Part shown: positions 25,716 to 35,200 of the stretch, piece after piece | Position numbering within the stretch: the stretch's first letter is position 1 | Layout: the number at the start of each line of letters is the position of its first letter | Assembly (NCBI GenBank): GCA_018896025.1 | Contig: JAHIND010000006.1 | Coordinates: forward strand, 1 to 64,000 | Source of the DNA: Pseudomonadota bacterium | GTDB lineage: Bacteria > Desulfobacterota > Desulfarculia > Desulfarculales > Desulfarculaceae | DNA: 64,000 nucleotides | Direction: 5' to 3' | Notes under the pieces: generated by a model | Told to the model about the DNA's origin: nothing | The model's input: the letters and a program-made list of their open reading frames with translations, nothing else | Databases searched by the model: none | Made by a program: the position numbers and the translations under genes

Positions 25716-26762
25716 ATGAGCCAGGACGACCGCTACCGCGCCGCCGGGGTAGACATAGAAAAAGCCGACCAGTTCATCAAAAATATCGGGAAGATAGTCA
25801 AATCGACCCACAGCAGCCAGGTCCTGGGCGGCCTGGGCGGCTTCTCGGGCCTGTTTTCCCTGGCCGGGCTGGCCGGGGACGACCCGGTCTTGGTCAGTTC
25901 CACCGACGGAGTGGGCACCAAGCTCAAGGTCGCCTTCATGATGGACCAGCACGACACCATCGGCATCGACATGGTGGCCATGGTGGTCAACGACATCGTG
26001 GTCACCGGGGCCCAGCCCTTGTTCCTTTTGGACTACCTGGCCACCGGCAAGCTGGAGTTGGGAGTGGCCGAGGCGGTCCTGGCCGGTGTGGTGAAAGGCT
26101 GCCGCCAGGCGGGTTGCGCCCTGGTGGGCGGCGAGACCGCCGAGATGCCGGGCATGTACCCGGACGGCGAGTACGATTTGGCCGGATTCGCGGTGGGTCT
26201 GGTGGAGCGCTCCAAGATCATCGACGGCTCCCAGGTGAAGCCCGGCGCGGCGGTGGTGGGCCTGGCCAGCAGCGGCCTGCACAGCAACGGCTTCTCTCTG
26301 GTGCGCAAGATTGTCTTCCATGAACTGGGCCTGGCGGTCACCGACAGCGCCGAGGGCCTGGAGCACAGCGTGGGCCAGACCCTGCTCACCCCCACCCGCA
26401 TCTATGTAAAACCGGTGCTGGCGGTGCGCGACAACTTCGATCTCTTGGCCGCGGCCCACATCACCGGCGGCGGGCTCTTGGAAAACCTGCCGCGCGTACT
26501 GCCCCAGGGCTGCCGGGCGGTGATCGACCAGGGCTCCTGGCCGGTGCCCCCGGTGTTCGCCTGGCTGCAAAACGCCGGTGGCCTGAGCCAGCGGGAGATG
26601 AGCCGCACCTTCAACTGGGGCCTGGGCATGGCCCTGGTGGTGCCCGCCGAGCAGGCGGCCGAGGTGGTGGCCCTGCTCCAGGAAAAGGGCGAGCAGGCCT
26701 TTGTGGTGGGGCGCATCGAACCCCGCCAGGGTGACGAGCCTCTGGTGGAGGTGCGGGCTTGA
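25716..26762 (+). CDS. purM: Phosphoribosylformylglycinamidine cyclo-ligase (AIR synthetase)
   Basis: Fifth step of purine synthesis, ATP-dependent ring closure of FGAM to AIR. 348 residues from ATG 25716 with AGGAG upstream; an upstream in-frame start adds only leader sequence. Typical segments: the Gly-rich LGGLGGFSGLF early loop, STDGVGTKLKVA, DIVVTGAQPLFLLDYLATGKL, LVGGETAEMPGMY and LASSGLHSNGFSLVR. It overlaps the following DUF523 gene by four bases (TTGA). No other pur gene is nearby. Confidence 0.97.
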   Translation: MSQDDRYRAAGVDIEKADQFIKNIGKIVKSTHSSQVLGGLGGFSGLFSLAGLAGDDPVLVSSTDGVGTKLKVAFMMDQHDTIGIDMVAMVVNDIVVTGAQPLFLLDYLATGKLELGVAEAVLAGVVKGCRQAGCALVGGETAEMPGMYPDGEYDLAGFAVGLVERSKIIDGSQVKPGAAVVGLASSGLHSNGFSLVRKIVFHELGLAVTDSAEGLEHSVGQTLLTPTRIYVKPVLAVRDNFDLLAAAHITGGGLLENLPRVLPQGCRAVIDQGSWPVPPVFAWLQNAGGLSQREMSRTFNWGLGMALVVPAEQAAEVVALLQEKGEQAFVVGRIEPRQGDEPLVEVRA

Positions 26763-27220
26763 TTCTGGTCTCCGCCTGCCTTTTGGGCCACCGGGTGCGC
26801 TACGACGGCCGCCACTGCCTGTGCGAACAAGTGCGCGGGCTCTTGGGCGATGAGCCGGTGCTGGCCCTGTGCCCCGAGGTGCTGGGAGGCCTGGGCACCC
26901 CCCGGCCTCCGGCCCGCTTCGTGGGGGCCTGTTTTGGCCGCGAGGGCGCGGACGTGCTCTCAGGCCGGGCCCGCCTGGTGAACGAGGACGGCAAGGACGT
27001 GAGCCTGGCCTTTGCCCGTGGGGCCAAGCTGGTGGCCGAGCTGTGCGCCCAACACGGGGTGCGCCTGGCCCTTTTGAAGGACCGCTCACCTTCCTGCGGC
27101 TGGGACCCTCAAGGGGTGAACCCCCAGGGCGGGCCGGGCCAGGGAGTGCTGGCCGCATTGCTCAGCCAAATGGGCGTCACGGTGCGCGAGGTGCGCTCCA
27201 GCGCCAGGGGCGAGAGATAG
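26759..27220 (+). CDS. DUF523 family protein
   Basis: 153 residues, TTG start overlapping the purM stop. Hallmarks of DUF523 (YbbK-like): ILVSACLLGHRVRYDG at the N-terminus, LALCPEVLGGLGTPRPP, and LLKDRSPSCGWDPQ with an SPSCG motif near residue 115. Three conserved Cys positions (SACL, LCPE, PSCG) suggest metal or sulfur chemistry, but no activity is established for the family. Translational coupling with purM is clear from the overlap. Confidence 0.85.
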   Translation: MILVSACLLGHRVRYDGRHCLCEQVRGLLGDEPVLALCPEVLGGLGTPRPPARFVGACFGREGADVLSGRARLVNEDGKDVSLAFARGAKLVAELCAQHGVRLALLKDRSPSCGWDPQGVNPQGGPGQGVLAALLSQMGVTVREVRSSARGER

Positions 27221-27222
27221 CC

Positions 27223-27786
27223 ATGACCCAAACAGAGCCCAACCCAACTCAACACGCCCAGGCCATCTACAGCCTGTCCGCCCAGATCGCCGCCTTGTTG
27301 GGCGAGGCCCTGCGCCGGGACTTCACCTTCAGCGGCACCGCCCTGGGCCAAAGCGAGGTGGTGGATCAGGCCCTGGATGGCCAGATGCAATACGGCCTGT
27401 TGGCCTGCGCCCTGGACAAGATCGAGATCAACCAGGCCACCTCCCCCGGCTACTGGGCCAAGCTGCACCAGGAGTTGAAAAGGCTCATTGCACGGGAGGC
27501 CCACGCCTCGGCGGCGGAGATTTTGCGCCCCCTGACCGCGGTGGTCAGCGACCAGGAGATGGCCGCCATTTCCGAGGCCATCTACAATCCCTTGGGCCCT
27601 TACGAGGAGTGCAGCCTGGCTCGCCTCCAGGAAGGCCTGAACGGAACACCCTTCGAGGTGCTGGCCGCCAGGGTGGTTAAAAGCTTTTTCGCCAAGGGCG
27701 AGGAGCCCTCGGCCATCGCCGACCGGGTGATAAACCTGGCCTTGGAGGGCTCGCACACCCTGTTCCTCAAGGGCGGCCTGGCCTAG
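27223..27786 (+). CDS. Conserved hypothetical helical protein
   Basis: 187 residues from ATG 27223, two bases after the DUF523 stop; a longer open frame from 26869 lies inside the DUF523 gene and is a shadow. Predicted to be mostly alpha-helical: an N-terminal segment HAQAIYSLSAQIAALLGEALRRDF, a central LKRLIAREAHASAAEILRPL and a C-terminal AARVVKSFFAKGEEP. No Cys-rich or nucleotide-binding motif is visible. It belongs to the plus-strand run purM-DUF523-this-next-ispG with minimal gaps, so it is expressed with metabolic genes. Family not recognised. Confidence 0.6.
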   Translation: MTQTEPNPTQHAQAIYSLSAQIAALLGEALRRDFTFSGTALGQSEVVDQALDGQMQYGLLACALDKIEINQATSPGYWAKLHQELKRLIAREAHASAAEILRPLTAVVSDQEMAAISEAIYNPLGPYEECSLARLQEGLNGTPFEVLAARVVKSFFAKGEEPSAIADRVINLALEGSHTLFLKGGLA

Positions 27787-27797
27787 ATGGTGCACTG

Positions 27798-28226
27798 ATG
27801 CCCGTGGCTGCGGCCGATTTTTACCGGGGCGCCGCCCTGAGCCTGCTCATCGGGCACCCGGCCTTTGAGACGATCAAGCCGCTGGGCAATGGACGCTACC
27901 AGGTCAACGGCGGCATCCTGGTGTGGCTGAGGCACAGCAAAGAGAAGTCGCCATGGCACTTCAGCTTCAGCCCCGAGGATTTGGTCACCCTGGGCGCGGA
28001 CCTGAAGGCGGACGGCCAGACTTTCCTGTGCCTGGTCTGCCGCCGGGACAACATCTGCGCCCTGGACGCGGCGGAGATAGCCCAGGCGCTTAAGCTGGGC
28101 CAGGCCGCCGAGCAGACCCTGGCCGTGACTCGGGTGCCGGGGCGCAAGTCGCATGTTAAAGGACCGGGCGGCGAGGTGGAGGGGGTCATCTTGGCCTCCG
28201 CCTTTCCGGACAAGGTGTTTTCATAG
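27798..28226 (+). CDS. Conserved hypothetical protein
   Basis: 142 residues from ATG 27798, 11 bases after the previous stop. Mixed alpha/beta. Strands such as RYQVNGGILVWLRH and FLCLVCRRDNICALD alternate with helices, in an order that could be a small nuclease-like or sensor fold, but no catalytic motif can be named. Two Cys residues (LCLVC) sit close together. It lies between an unknown gene and ispG in one transcription unit. Function unknown. Confidence 0.55.
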   Translation: MPVAAADFYRGAALSLLIGHPAFETIKPLGNGRYQVNGGILVWLRHSKEKSPWHFSFSPEDLVTLGADLKADGQTFLCLVCRRDNICALDAAEIAQALKLGQAAEQTLAVTRVPGRKSHVKGPGGEVEGVILASAFPDKVFS

Positions 28227-28268
28227 CTTCGCACAAACGCTGCCCAGGAAGGGCGGCAGGAAAAGCGC

Positions 28269-29366
28269 ATGACCCATACCCGCGATAAAACCCGTGGCAT
28301 CATGGTGGGCTCGGTGCCGGTTGGCGCAGGCGCGCCGGTGGCGGTGCAGTCCATGACCAACACCGACACCCGCGACCCCGAGGCCACCCTGGTCCAGATA
28401 AGGGCCTTGGCCGAGGCGGGCTGCGAGTTGGTGCGCTGCGCGGTGCCCGACCTCACCGCGGCGGCGGCCTTTGGGCCCATCACCCAAGCCAGCCCCTTGC
28501 CGGTGATCGCGGACGTGCACTTCGATCCCGCCCTGGCCGTGGCCGCGTTGGAAAACGGCGCGGCTTCCCTGCGCATCAACCCAGGCAACATCGGCGGCCC
28601 GGCTGCCGTGGCTCGGGTGGTGGATGCGGCCAAGGCGGCGGGAGCGCCCATCCGGGTGGGGGCCAACTCCGGCTCCCTTCCCAAGGAGGTCCTAGAGCGC
28701 TGCGGTGGGCCCGGCCCGGCGGCCCTGGTGGAGGCGGCCCTGGGCCACGTGCGTTTGTTGGAGGAGCGGGGCTTTGACCAGATCAAGGTGAGCCTCAAAT
28801 CCTCCAGCGTGCTGACCACCATCGAGGCCTGTCGTTTGTGGGCCCAGCGCTCGGACTACCCCCAGCATCTGGGGGTCACCGAGGCGGGCGGGCTGTTGGC
28901 CGGGACGGTCAAGAGCGCGGTGGGCATCGGCGCGCTGCTCATGGAGGGCATCGGCGACACCTTCCGGGTGAGCCTCACCGCCGACCCGGTGCGCGAGGTG
29001 GAAGCGGCCTGGCACATCCTCAGGGCCTGCGGCCTACGCCGGCGCGGGGTGGAGATCATCTCCTGCCCCACCTGCGGCCGCACCGAGATAGACCTTATGG
29101 GCCTGCTGGAGCGGGCCGAGCCGGAGCTGGCCAAGATCAGCGCCCCCTTGACCGTGGCCATCATGGGCTGCGTGGTCAACGGCCCCGGCGAGGCCAAACA
29201 CGCCCAGGTGGGCCTGGCCGGAGGCCGGGGCCAGGGAGTAATCTTCGCCCACGGCGAAATCATAAAAAAGGTGCCCGAGGCGGAGCTGTTGGACGAGTTC
29301 ATGAAGCAGGTGCGCCGGGCGGCATCGGAATACGAAACCAATCATTCAGAACAAAGCGAGCAGTAG
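28269..29366 (+). CDS. ispG: 4-hydroxy-3-methylbut-2-en-1-yl diphosphate synthase (flavodoxin)
   Basis: Penultimate step of the MEP isoprenoid pathway, reducing MEcPP to HMBPP with a 4Fe-4S cluster. 365 residues, the short bacterial form. TIM-barrel part: [43 protein letters not shown]. Cluster ligands: CPTCGR near residue 265 and GCVVNGPGE near 300, with the conserved Glu in the latter. AGGAAAAG precedes ATG 28269. proS follows after 4 bases. Confidence 0.97.
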   Translation: MTHTRDKTRGIMVGSVPVGAGAPVAVQSMTNTDTRDPEATLVQIRALAEAGCELVRCAVPDLTAAAAFGPITQASPLPVIADVHFDPALAVAALENGAASLRINPGNIGGPAAVARVVDAAKAAGAPIRVGANSGSLPKEVLERCGGPGPAALVEAALGHVRLLEERGFDQIKVSLKSSSVLTTIEACRLWAQRSDYPQHLGVTEAGGLLAGTVKSAVGIGALLMEGIGDTFRVSLTADPVREVEAAWHILRACGLRRRGVEIISCPTCGRTEIDLMGLLERAEPELAKISAPLTVAIMGCVVNGPGEAKHAQVGLAGGRGQGVIFAHGEIIKKVPEAELLDEFMKQVRRAASEYETNHSEQSEQ

Positions 29367-29370
29367 ACAC

Positions 29371-31083
29371 ATGCGGTTCTCTCAGGCATTCATCCCCACC
29401 CTCAAGGAGACCCCGGCCGAAGCCGAGGTGGTTAGCCATCAGCTCATGCTGCGCGCGGGCATGATCCGCAAGCTGGCCTCGGGCGTATACACCTGGCTGC
29501 CCCTGGGCCTGCGCACCCTGCGCAAGGTGGAGCGCATCATCCGCGAGGAAATGGACGCGGCCGGGGCCAGGGAGCTTCTCATGCCCGGCGTGCAGCCCGC
29601 CGAGCTGTGGCAGGAGTCGGGCCGCTGGGAGCACTACGGCCGGGAACTGCTGCGCTTCAAGGACCGCCACGATCATGACTACTGCCTGGCCCCCACCCAC
29701 GAGGAGGTCATCACCGACCTGGTGCGCCGCGAGGTGCGCTCCTACCGGGACATGCCGCTGAACCTCTACCAGTTCCAGACCAAGTTCCGCGACGAAATCC
29801 GCCCCCGCTTCGGGGTGATGCGCTCCCGCGAATTCATCATGAAGGACGGGTACTCCTTTGACACCGACGACGAGAGCTCGGCGGCCAGCTATCAGGTGAT
29901 GCACCAGGCCTACAGCGCGATCTTCAATCGCCTGGGCCTGGACTTCGCGGTGGTGGAGGCCGACTCCGGGGCCATCGGCGGCTCCTTCAGCCACGAGTTC
30001 ATGGTCCTGGCCGACACCGGCGAGGATGCCATCGCCTCCTGCCAGTGCGGCTGGGCGGCCAACTTCGAGAAGGCCGAGGTGGCCCCGCCCCAGGGCGAGC
30101 CGTCCCAGGCGGTGGCCGAGATCGCCCAGGTGGACACTCCCGGCGCCCACACCGTGGAGGAGGTGGCCGCTTTCCTGAAGGTTAGCCCGGCCCAGGTGGC
30201 CAAGACCCTGGTCTACCTGGCCGACGGCAAGCCGGTGGCGGCCATGGTGCGCGGCGACCGCCAGCTAAACGAGATCAAGCTCAAGAACCTTATCGGCGCG
30301 GCCGAGTTGGAGCTGGCCCCGGCCTCGGTGATCGTGGAGGTCAGCGGCGGACCGGTGGGCTTCACCGGACCGGTGGGGCTGAAAATACCCATCTACGCCG
30401 ACCAGGAGCTTTACTTTGCCGATGCCCTGGTAGCCGGGGCCAACCAGGCCGACGCCCACCTCACCGGGGTGCACCTGGGACGCGACGTGGCCCAGGCCAC
30501 CAAGGCCGACCTCAGGATTATCGAGCCCGGCGACCCCTGCCCCCGCTGCGGCAAAGAGCCCGTGTTTGCCAGAGGCATCGAGGTGGGGCACATCTTCCGC
30601 CTGGGCACCAAGTACAGTCAGGCCATGGGCGCCGAGTTCCTGGACGCCGAGGGCCAGAGCCGACCCATCATCATGGGCTGCTACGGCATCGGAGTCACCC
30701 GCATCGTGGCCGCGGCCATCGAGCAGGGCCACGACAAGTGGGGCATCATCTTCCCCTTGGCCATCGCCCCCTACTCGCTGGCCATCCTGCCCATGGCCGT
30801 GGACGGCGAGGTGCTGGAGGCGGCCGAGAAGCTTTACGCCGACCTCAGCGCCGCGGGCATCGACGTGCTCATGGACGACCGCGACCTTCGCCCTGGGGTG
30901 AAGTTCAAGGACGCGGACCTCATCGGCATACCGCTCAGGGTAGTGGTGGGAGCCAAGGGCCTCCAGGAAGGGGCCGTGGAGCTCAAACACCGCCTAAGCG
31001 GCGACGTGGATATGATCCCCGTGGGGGAGGCGGCGGCCCGCCTAGTGGACATGGTGCGCCAGGGCGGCGGCAGGCCCTTATAA
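29371..31083 (+). CDS. proS: Proline--tRNA ligase, bacterial type with editing domain
   Basis: Class II synthetase of 570 residues, the full ProS length with the INS editing domain between motifs 2 and 3. Motif 1 [19 protein letters not shown], motif 2 [21 protein letters not shown], the INS domain (about 225-385, including [19 protein letters not shown]), motif 3 [14 protein letters not shown], and the anticodon-binding domain at the C-terminus ([22 protein letters not shown]). It follows ispG after 4 bases, presumably in the same transcript. Confidence 0.97.
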   Translation: MRFSQAFIPTLKETPAEAEVVSHQLMLRAGMIRKLASGVYTWLPLGLRTLRKVERIIREEMDAAGARELLMPGVQPAELWQESGRWEHYGRELLRFKDRHDHDYCLAPTHEEVITDLVRREVRSYRDMPLNLYQFQTKFRDEIRPRFGVMRSREFIMKDGYSFDTDDESSAASYQVMHQAYSAIFNRLGLDFAVVEADSGAIGGSFSHEFMVLADTGEDAIASCQCGWAANFEKAEVAPPQGEPSQAVAEIAQVDTPGAHTVEEVAAFLKVSPAQVAKTLVYLADGKPVAAMVRGDRQLNEIKLKNLIGAAELELAPASVIVEVSGGPVGFTGPVGLKIPIYADQELYFADALVAGANQADAHLTGVHLGRDVAQATKADLRIIEPGDPCPRCGKEPVFARGIEVGHIFRLGTKYSQAMGAEFLDAEGQSRPIIMGCYGIGVTRIVAAAIEQGHDKWGIIFPLAIAPYSLAILPMAVDGEVLEAAEKLYADLSAAGIDVLMDDRDLRPGVKFKDADLIGIPLRVVVGAKGLQEGAVELKHRLSGDVDMIPVGEAAARLVDMVRQGGGRPL

Positions 31084-31180
31084 ATCGAACACCACGCAAG
31101 TGGTGCTTGACCACGGGGCCGGTACGCGCAAGAGTTGAATAAGCGGCAGTAAACACTAACCCAACTTCGAGGCCTGGCGC

Positions 31181-33334
31181 TTGGCCCTGCAACGCATCAA
31201 CGAAATCATCGACGCGGTCCGGGGATACCACCCTGGGGCCGATGTGGGCGCCATTCAAAAGGCCTATGTGTTTTCGGCCAAGGTGCACAAGGGACAGGTG
31301 CGCCGCTCGGGCGAGCCTTACCTGAGCCACCCCCTGGCCGTAGCCGCCCTTTTGGCCGAAATGCACACCGATGTGGCCAGCATCTGCGCGGCCTTGTTGC
31401 ACGACGCGGTGGAGGACACCAACACCACCGTGGAAGACGTGGCCGCCCTACTGGGGCCGGAGGTGGCCTCCCTGGTGGACGGGGTGACCAAGATCACCCA
31501 GATCAGCGCCACCACCAAGACCGCCCAGCAGGCCGAGAACATGCGCAAGATGATCCTGGCCATGGCCAACGACATCCGCGTGCTGCTCATTAAACTAGGC
31601 GACCGTTTGCACAACATGCGCACCCTGGGCTACATGCCCCCGGCCAAGCAGCGCTCCATCGCCCAGGAAACCCGCGACATCTACGCTCCCATGGCCCACC
31701 GTTTGGGCATCCGCCGCTGGCAGGCCGAGTTGGAGGACTGGACCCTCTATTTCCTGGAACCCAACATCTACCAGCGCATCAAGGACGGGGTGGCCACCCG
31801 CCAGAGCGAGCGGGAGCGTTTCATCTCCGAGGTCAAGCAGGTGCTCCAGGAGCAGATGGCCGAACAGGGCATCGCCTGCACCGTGGACGGAAGGCCCAAG
31901 CACTTCTACAGCATCTACCGCAAAATGCAGCGCCGGGGCGTGGACATCGATCAGCTCTACGACCTGATTGCCTTTCGGGTGGTGGTGGACAAGCTCCGGG
32001 ACTGTTACGAGGCCCTGGGAGTGGCGCACAACGTGTGGAAGCCCATCCCCGGCCGCTTCCGCGACTACATCGGCATGCCCAAGCCCAACATGTACCAGTC
32101 CCTGCACACCTCGGTGGTGGGGCCCATGGGCCAGCGCATGGAGATCCAAATCCGCACCGATGAGATGCACCGGGTGGCCGAGGAGGGCATCGCCGCCCAC
32201 TGGCGCTACAAGGAAGAGGGGGCGGGCGACGCGTCCGAAGAGGGGCGCTTCGCCTGGCTGCGCAAGCTCATGGAGTGGCAGCGGGACCTGGAAGACCCCA
32301 CCGAGTTCATGCAGTCTCTCAAAATGAACCTCTACCCCGGCGAGATTTTCGTGTTCACCCCCGGCGGCGAGGTAAAGGCTCTGCCCCGTGGCTCCACGCC
32401 CATTGATTTTGCCTACTCCATCCACACCGAGGTGGGCCACCAGTGCGTGGGGGCCAGGGTTAACGGCCGCATGGTGCCCTTGAAAAGCGAGCTGGCCACC
32501 GGCGACCAGGTGGAGATCATCACCCAGAGCAATCACAAGCCCAGCAAGGACTGGCTGGGTTTCGCGATCAGCGGGCGGGCCCGCTCCAAGATACGCGCCT
32601 ACATCCGCGAGTCGGAGCGCTCCCGCTCGGTGAGCCTGGGCAGCGAAATCCTGGACAAGGAGCTGCGCAAGAACAAGCTCACCCTGGCCTCGGTGGTCAA
32701 GGACGGCAGGCTGGCCAAGGTGATGACCGACCTCTCCTTCCAGGACCAGGAGCATCTGTTGGCGGCGGTGGCCTACGGCAAGGTCTCGCCGCGCCACATC
32801 GTAAACAAGATTTTGCCCCGACCCACCGAGGAGGATCAGGAAAAGCCCGGCCTTATCGAGCGCTCCCTAAAGCGCCTGCGCCGCCGCCCGGCCCCGGAGG
32901 GCATCAAGGTCAAGGGCCTGGACGACATCCTGGTGCGCTTCGCCAAGTGCTGCAACCCTCTGCCCGGCGACGAGGTGGTGGGCTACATCACCCGTGGCCG
33001 GGGGGTGACCATCCACCGGGGCGACTGCACTCACGTGGCCGAACTGGACCCAGAGCGGCGGGTGGAGGTGGAGTGGGACCTGGCCAAGGAGGAGGTGCGC
33101 CCGGTGCGCATCCAGGTGATCAGTTCCGACCGGGCGGGCATCCTGGCCGACATGGCCGGGGTGATGAAAAAACACGATATCAATATCTTGGAGGCGGAGG
33201 TCAAGACCACCGAGGAGCTCAAGGGCATCGCCACCTTCACCATCCAGGTGCACGACGCCAAACAGCTCCACCGGGTGCTCAAGGACATAGCGGGGCTCAG
33301 GGACATCCTGTCGGTGCGCAGAATGGACCACTGA
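31181..33334 (+). CDS. Bifunctional (p)ppGpp synthetase/hydrolase, RelA/SpoT family
   Basis: Makes and degrades the alarmone (p)ppGpp. The 717 residues have all domains in order: HD hydrolase (LLHDAVEDTNTT near 69-77, DRLHNMRTLGYM), synthetase (KHFYSIYRKMQRRG near 245, then YDLIAFRVVV), TGS (IFVFTPGGEVKALPRGSTPIDFAYSIHTEVG), a conserved Cys-containing helical part (FAKCCNPLPGDEVVGY) and a C-terminal ACT domain. An intact HD box means both activities are likely. The start is a TTG (31181) with only a weak purine stretch upstream. A short hairpin with a GCAA loop lies at 31090-31105. Confidence 0.95.
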   Translation: MALQRINEIIDAVRGYHPGADVGAIQKAYVFSAKVHKGQVRRSGEPYLSHPLAVAALLAEMHTDVASICAALLHDAVEDTNTTVEDVAALLGPEVASLVDGVTKITQISATTKTAQQAENMRKMILAMANDIRVLLIKLGDRLHNMRTLGYMPPAKQRSIAQETRDIYAPMAHRLGIRRWQAELEDWTLYFLEPNIYQRIKDGVATRQSERERFISEVKQVLQEQMAEQGIACTVDGRPKHFYSIYRKMQRRGVDIDQLYDLIAFRVVVDKLRDCYEALGVAHNVWKPIPGRFRDYIGMPKPNMYQSLHTSVVGPMGQRMEIQIRTDEMHRVAEEGIAAHWRYKEEGAGDASEEGRFAWLRKLMEWQRDLEDPTEFMQSLKMNLYPGEIFVFTPGGEVKALPRGSTPIDFAYSIHTEVGHQCVGARVNGRMVPLKSELATGDQVEIITQSNHKPSKDWLGFAISGRARSKIRAYIRESERSRSVSLGSEILDKELRKNKLTLASVVKDGRLAKVMTDLSFQDQEHLLAAVAYGKVSPRHIVNKILPRPTEEDQEKPGLIERSLKRLRRRPAPEGIKVKGLDDILVRFAKCCNPLPGDEVVGYITRGRGVTIHRGDCTHVAELDPERRVEVEWDLAKEEVRPVRIQVISSDRAGILADMAGVMKKHDINILEAEVKTTEELKGIATFTIQVHDAKQLHRVLKDIAGLRDILSVRRMDH

Positions 33335-33364
33335 CCTGCTCCGCAAGCGGGCAGGCAAAAGCAA

Positions 33365-33389
33365 GCGGAGGACGCATGGCGTCCTCCGC
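33365..33389. terminator. Strong hairpin between convergent rel and rpmB
   Basis: Perfect 11-bp stem GCGGAGGACGC (33365-33375) / GCGTCCTCCGC (33379-33389). The minus strand continues with TTGCTTTT, so it best serves rpmB; the plus strand has GGAATTTT and may end the rel transcript. Confidence 0.75.
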
Positions 33390-33409
33390 GGAATTTTGGG
33401 GGAAGCTTT

Positions 33410-33601
33410 TTAGGCGGGTTTGTTGATCACGCCAGAGCGCAGGCAACGAGTGCAAACCCGGACCCGACGCACGTGACCGTTTTCCACGGTGCGAACGCGC
33501 TGCAGGTTGGGATTGAAACGCCGCTTGGTTTTTCTGTGGGCGTGGCTCACGTTGTTGCCCACCTGGGGCTTCTTACCGCAATATTCGCATACCTGGCTCA
33601 T
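33410..33601 (-). CDS. rpmB: 50S ribosomal protein L28
   Basis: 63 residues. [20 protein letters not shown] and [16 protein letters not shown] are diagnostic of L28. Two Cys pairs (CEYC near 5-8 and CTRC near 51-54) mark the zinc-binding C-plus form, which many bacteria replace with a zinc-free paralogue under zinc shortage. It stands alone here, without rpmG. Its own promoter and a terminator are visible. Confidence 0.96.
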   Translation of the reverse strand: MSQVCEYCGKKPQVGNNVSHAHRKTKRRFNPNLQRVRTVENGHVRRVRVCTRCLRSGVINKPA

Positions 33602-33660
33602 AGCTCGTATCCTCTCCCGAAGCCGTCCCTAAAATTGGTCGGCCCTGTGCTGAAGTCGGA

Positions 33661-33689
33661 AATATACACACCACTCGGGGGGTTGACAA
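33661..33689 (-). promoter_or_regulatory. rpmB promoter
   Basis: Minus strand TTGTCA (33684-33689), 17-base spacer, TATATT (33661-33666); transcription would start about 50 bases before the rpmB ATG. Close to the sigma-70 consensus, as expected for a ribosomal protein gene. Confidence 0.65.
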
Positions 33690-33722
33690 GTATTTTTGTG
33701 GTGTGGCGAAGCTGCCATGGCC

Positions 33723-33751
33723 TTGACGCCGACCCCTACCCGTGGCATAGT
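33723..33751 (+). promoter_or_regulatory. infA promoter
   Basis: TTGACG (33723-33728), 17-base spacer, CATAGT (33746-33751), about 85 bases upstream of the infA start codon; the two promoters in this gap diverge. Confidence 0.55.
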
Positions 33752-33839
33752 TGACCCGCCGCGTAACCTCTGGAAACTCCTGAGCAGCCGGGCGGTGAGT
33801 CCGGGCGGCGCGTTATTCATTCCAGACCAAGGAGGCAGC

Positions 33840-34058
33840 TTGAGCCGCGACGATCTTATTCACCTTGAAGGCCAGGTCACCCGCACCCTGGGCGGGGGGC
33901 AGATGGAAGTGGTCACCGAGCAAGGACACACCCTGCGCGCCGTCCTCAGCGGCAGGATGAAACGATTCAAGATAAAGGTTCTCGTGGGAGACAAGGTGCG
34001 CGTAAGCGTTTCGCCTTACGACCTCACTCACGGACTCATCACCTACCGGCTCAAGTAA
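33840..34058 (+). CDS. infA: Translation initiation factor IF-1
   Basis: 72 residues, exactly the usual IF-1 length, from TTG 33840 behind a perfect AAGGAGG; the longer open frame from 33696 has no start signal. The OB fold is readable: HLEGQVTRTLGGGQMEVVTEQG, AVLSGRMKRFKIKVLVGDKVRV and a C-terminal DLTHGLITYRLK close to the canonical DLTKGRIVYR. It stands alone, away from the ribosomal protein operon, preceded by its own promoter. Note the mutation-sensitive position of the TTG start, unusual for such a highly expressed factor. Confidence 0.94.
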   Translation: MSRDDLIHLEGQVTRTLGGGQMEVVTEQGHTLRAVLSGRMKRFKIKVLVGDKVRVSVSPYDLTHGLITYRLK

Positions 34059-34089
34059 CACAGGCCAGCCAGGTCCCGCCCAGCGGATT

Positions 34090-35193
34090 CTAGTCTTCCG
34101 CCCTGGGCGCGGCCGCTCCCACCAAGGGTTCCATGACCACCCTGCGCACCAGGGTCCGGGCCTCGGCGTCCTGGTAGCCGGTCAGTATCTCATTGAGCTC
34201 ATCCGCCGCCTGCTGGGCCTTTTGCCAGCCGGTGAGGCGCGCCTGCTCCACGGCCTCCCAGTCGCCGTGGGCCATGTACTGTTGCACCGCGGGCACGATC
34301 TCCGGGAACAAGAGCTTTAAAAAGCCCGCCTGCCACACCGGGTACAGGCCCAGGGCTCCCTTGCTCTGGTGGGCGGCGATCTGGGCCAAGCGCCCCTGGG
34401 GGCCGCAGTCGGCCATGAGGTCCTTGATGCCCCGCACGAAGTGCTCCACGTCGCTGCCCGGATGCCCGCCCGCGGCCAGAGCCAAAAGCTCCTGGGCCGG
34501 GGCCGCGTCCGTGGCCTCGCCCATTTCGTGCCAAAGCACCGCCCGCATCTCCCCTTCCAGCACCGGCTCCAGCGCCTCCCAGGAGGGCTTGGTTATGACC
34601 TCGCGATAGTCCCGGCCATAGGCCTCAAGAGCGAAGCGCTTGAAGGCGGTCTGGCTGGGCCGAGGGTCGGCCAAGAGGTCCCAAACCAGATAGGGAAACG
34701 GGCCGCGCCGCAGGAAGATGTCGCCTCCCTGGCGCAGGCCGGGCAAAAACAGGATGTCGTGGGTGAGTTCCTCGCCCAACCGGTGCACCATCATGCCGTC
34801 CTGGCGCCAGGTCTTTTCCTGGCGAGCCAGAAAGAACACCGGCGCGCCGCCTCCCACCACCCCGGCCCCGTATAAGAGGCCCAGGGGGGCCAGCACCCGG
34901 TTGAGGCCCTCGGTGTCCCAGGGGTCGAAGCTTTGGCCGTTCAGGCTCAGGGGCTGGGGCTCCTTTTCCAGGGCCTCTTCCCAGAGCTGCTCCCGCTCGC
35001 TCACCCACTCCAGCATTTGGCTGGTGTCCTGCTCCTGCCAGGGAGGCAGGCCCCGCTCCCACTTGTAAAGATTGCGCAGGCGCAGCAGCAGGCCGCACAG
35101 GCTGAAGCGCCCGGCCACCGAGGCGTCGGCGATGACGCAGTTGTCCCGCACCTGCTCCAGCAGGCCGTCCGGGAGTTTGGGCGCCGTCTCCAT
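34090..35193 (-). CDS. Conserved hypothetical protein, 367 aa
   Basis: Not recognised with confidence. The chain is soluble and mainly helical, with many Trp and Leu residues. Segments include WEEALEKEPQPLSLNGQSFD, a Gly-rich loop LLYGAGVVGGGAPVFFLA, WHEMGEATDAAPAQELL (a His-Glu pair resembling a helix-borne metal site) and a C-terminal amphipathic region (LTGWQKAQQAADELNEIL). An HE...E-type metal site is possible but not shown. It starts 7 bases after the carbonic anhydrase stop on the same strand, so the two are co-transcribed. Looks like a lineage-specific family of sulfate reducers and relatives. Confidence 0.6.
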   Translation of the reverse strand: METAPKLPDGLLEQVRDNCVIADASVAGRFSLCGLLLRLRNLYKWERGLPPWQEQDTSQMLEWVSEREQLWEEALEKEPQPLSLNGQSFDPWDTEGLNRVLAPLGLLYGAGVVGGGAPVFFLARQEKTWRQDGMMVHRLGEELTHDILFLPGLRQGGDIFLRRGPFPYLVWDLLADPRPSQTAFKRFALEAYGRDYREVITKPSWEALEPVLEGEMRAVLWHEMGEATDAAPAQELLALAAGGHPGSDVEHFVRGIKDLMADCGPQGRLAQIAAHQSKGALGLYPVWQAGFLKLLFPEIVPAVQQYMAHGDWEAVEQARLTGWQKAQQAADELNEILTGYQDAEARTLVRRVVMEPLVGAAAPRAED

Positions 35194-35200
35194 GTCCGGC

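Noticed and set aside
25692..27158. 488-codon minus-strand frame opposite purM and DUF523
   Set aside because: Crosses two genes on the other strand and has shadow composition.
31090..31105. Terminator between proS and rel
   Set aside because: Hairpin CACCAC-gcaa-GTGGTG has no T-tract; more likely a leader hairpin.
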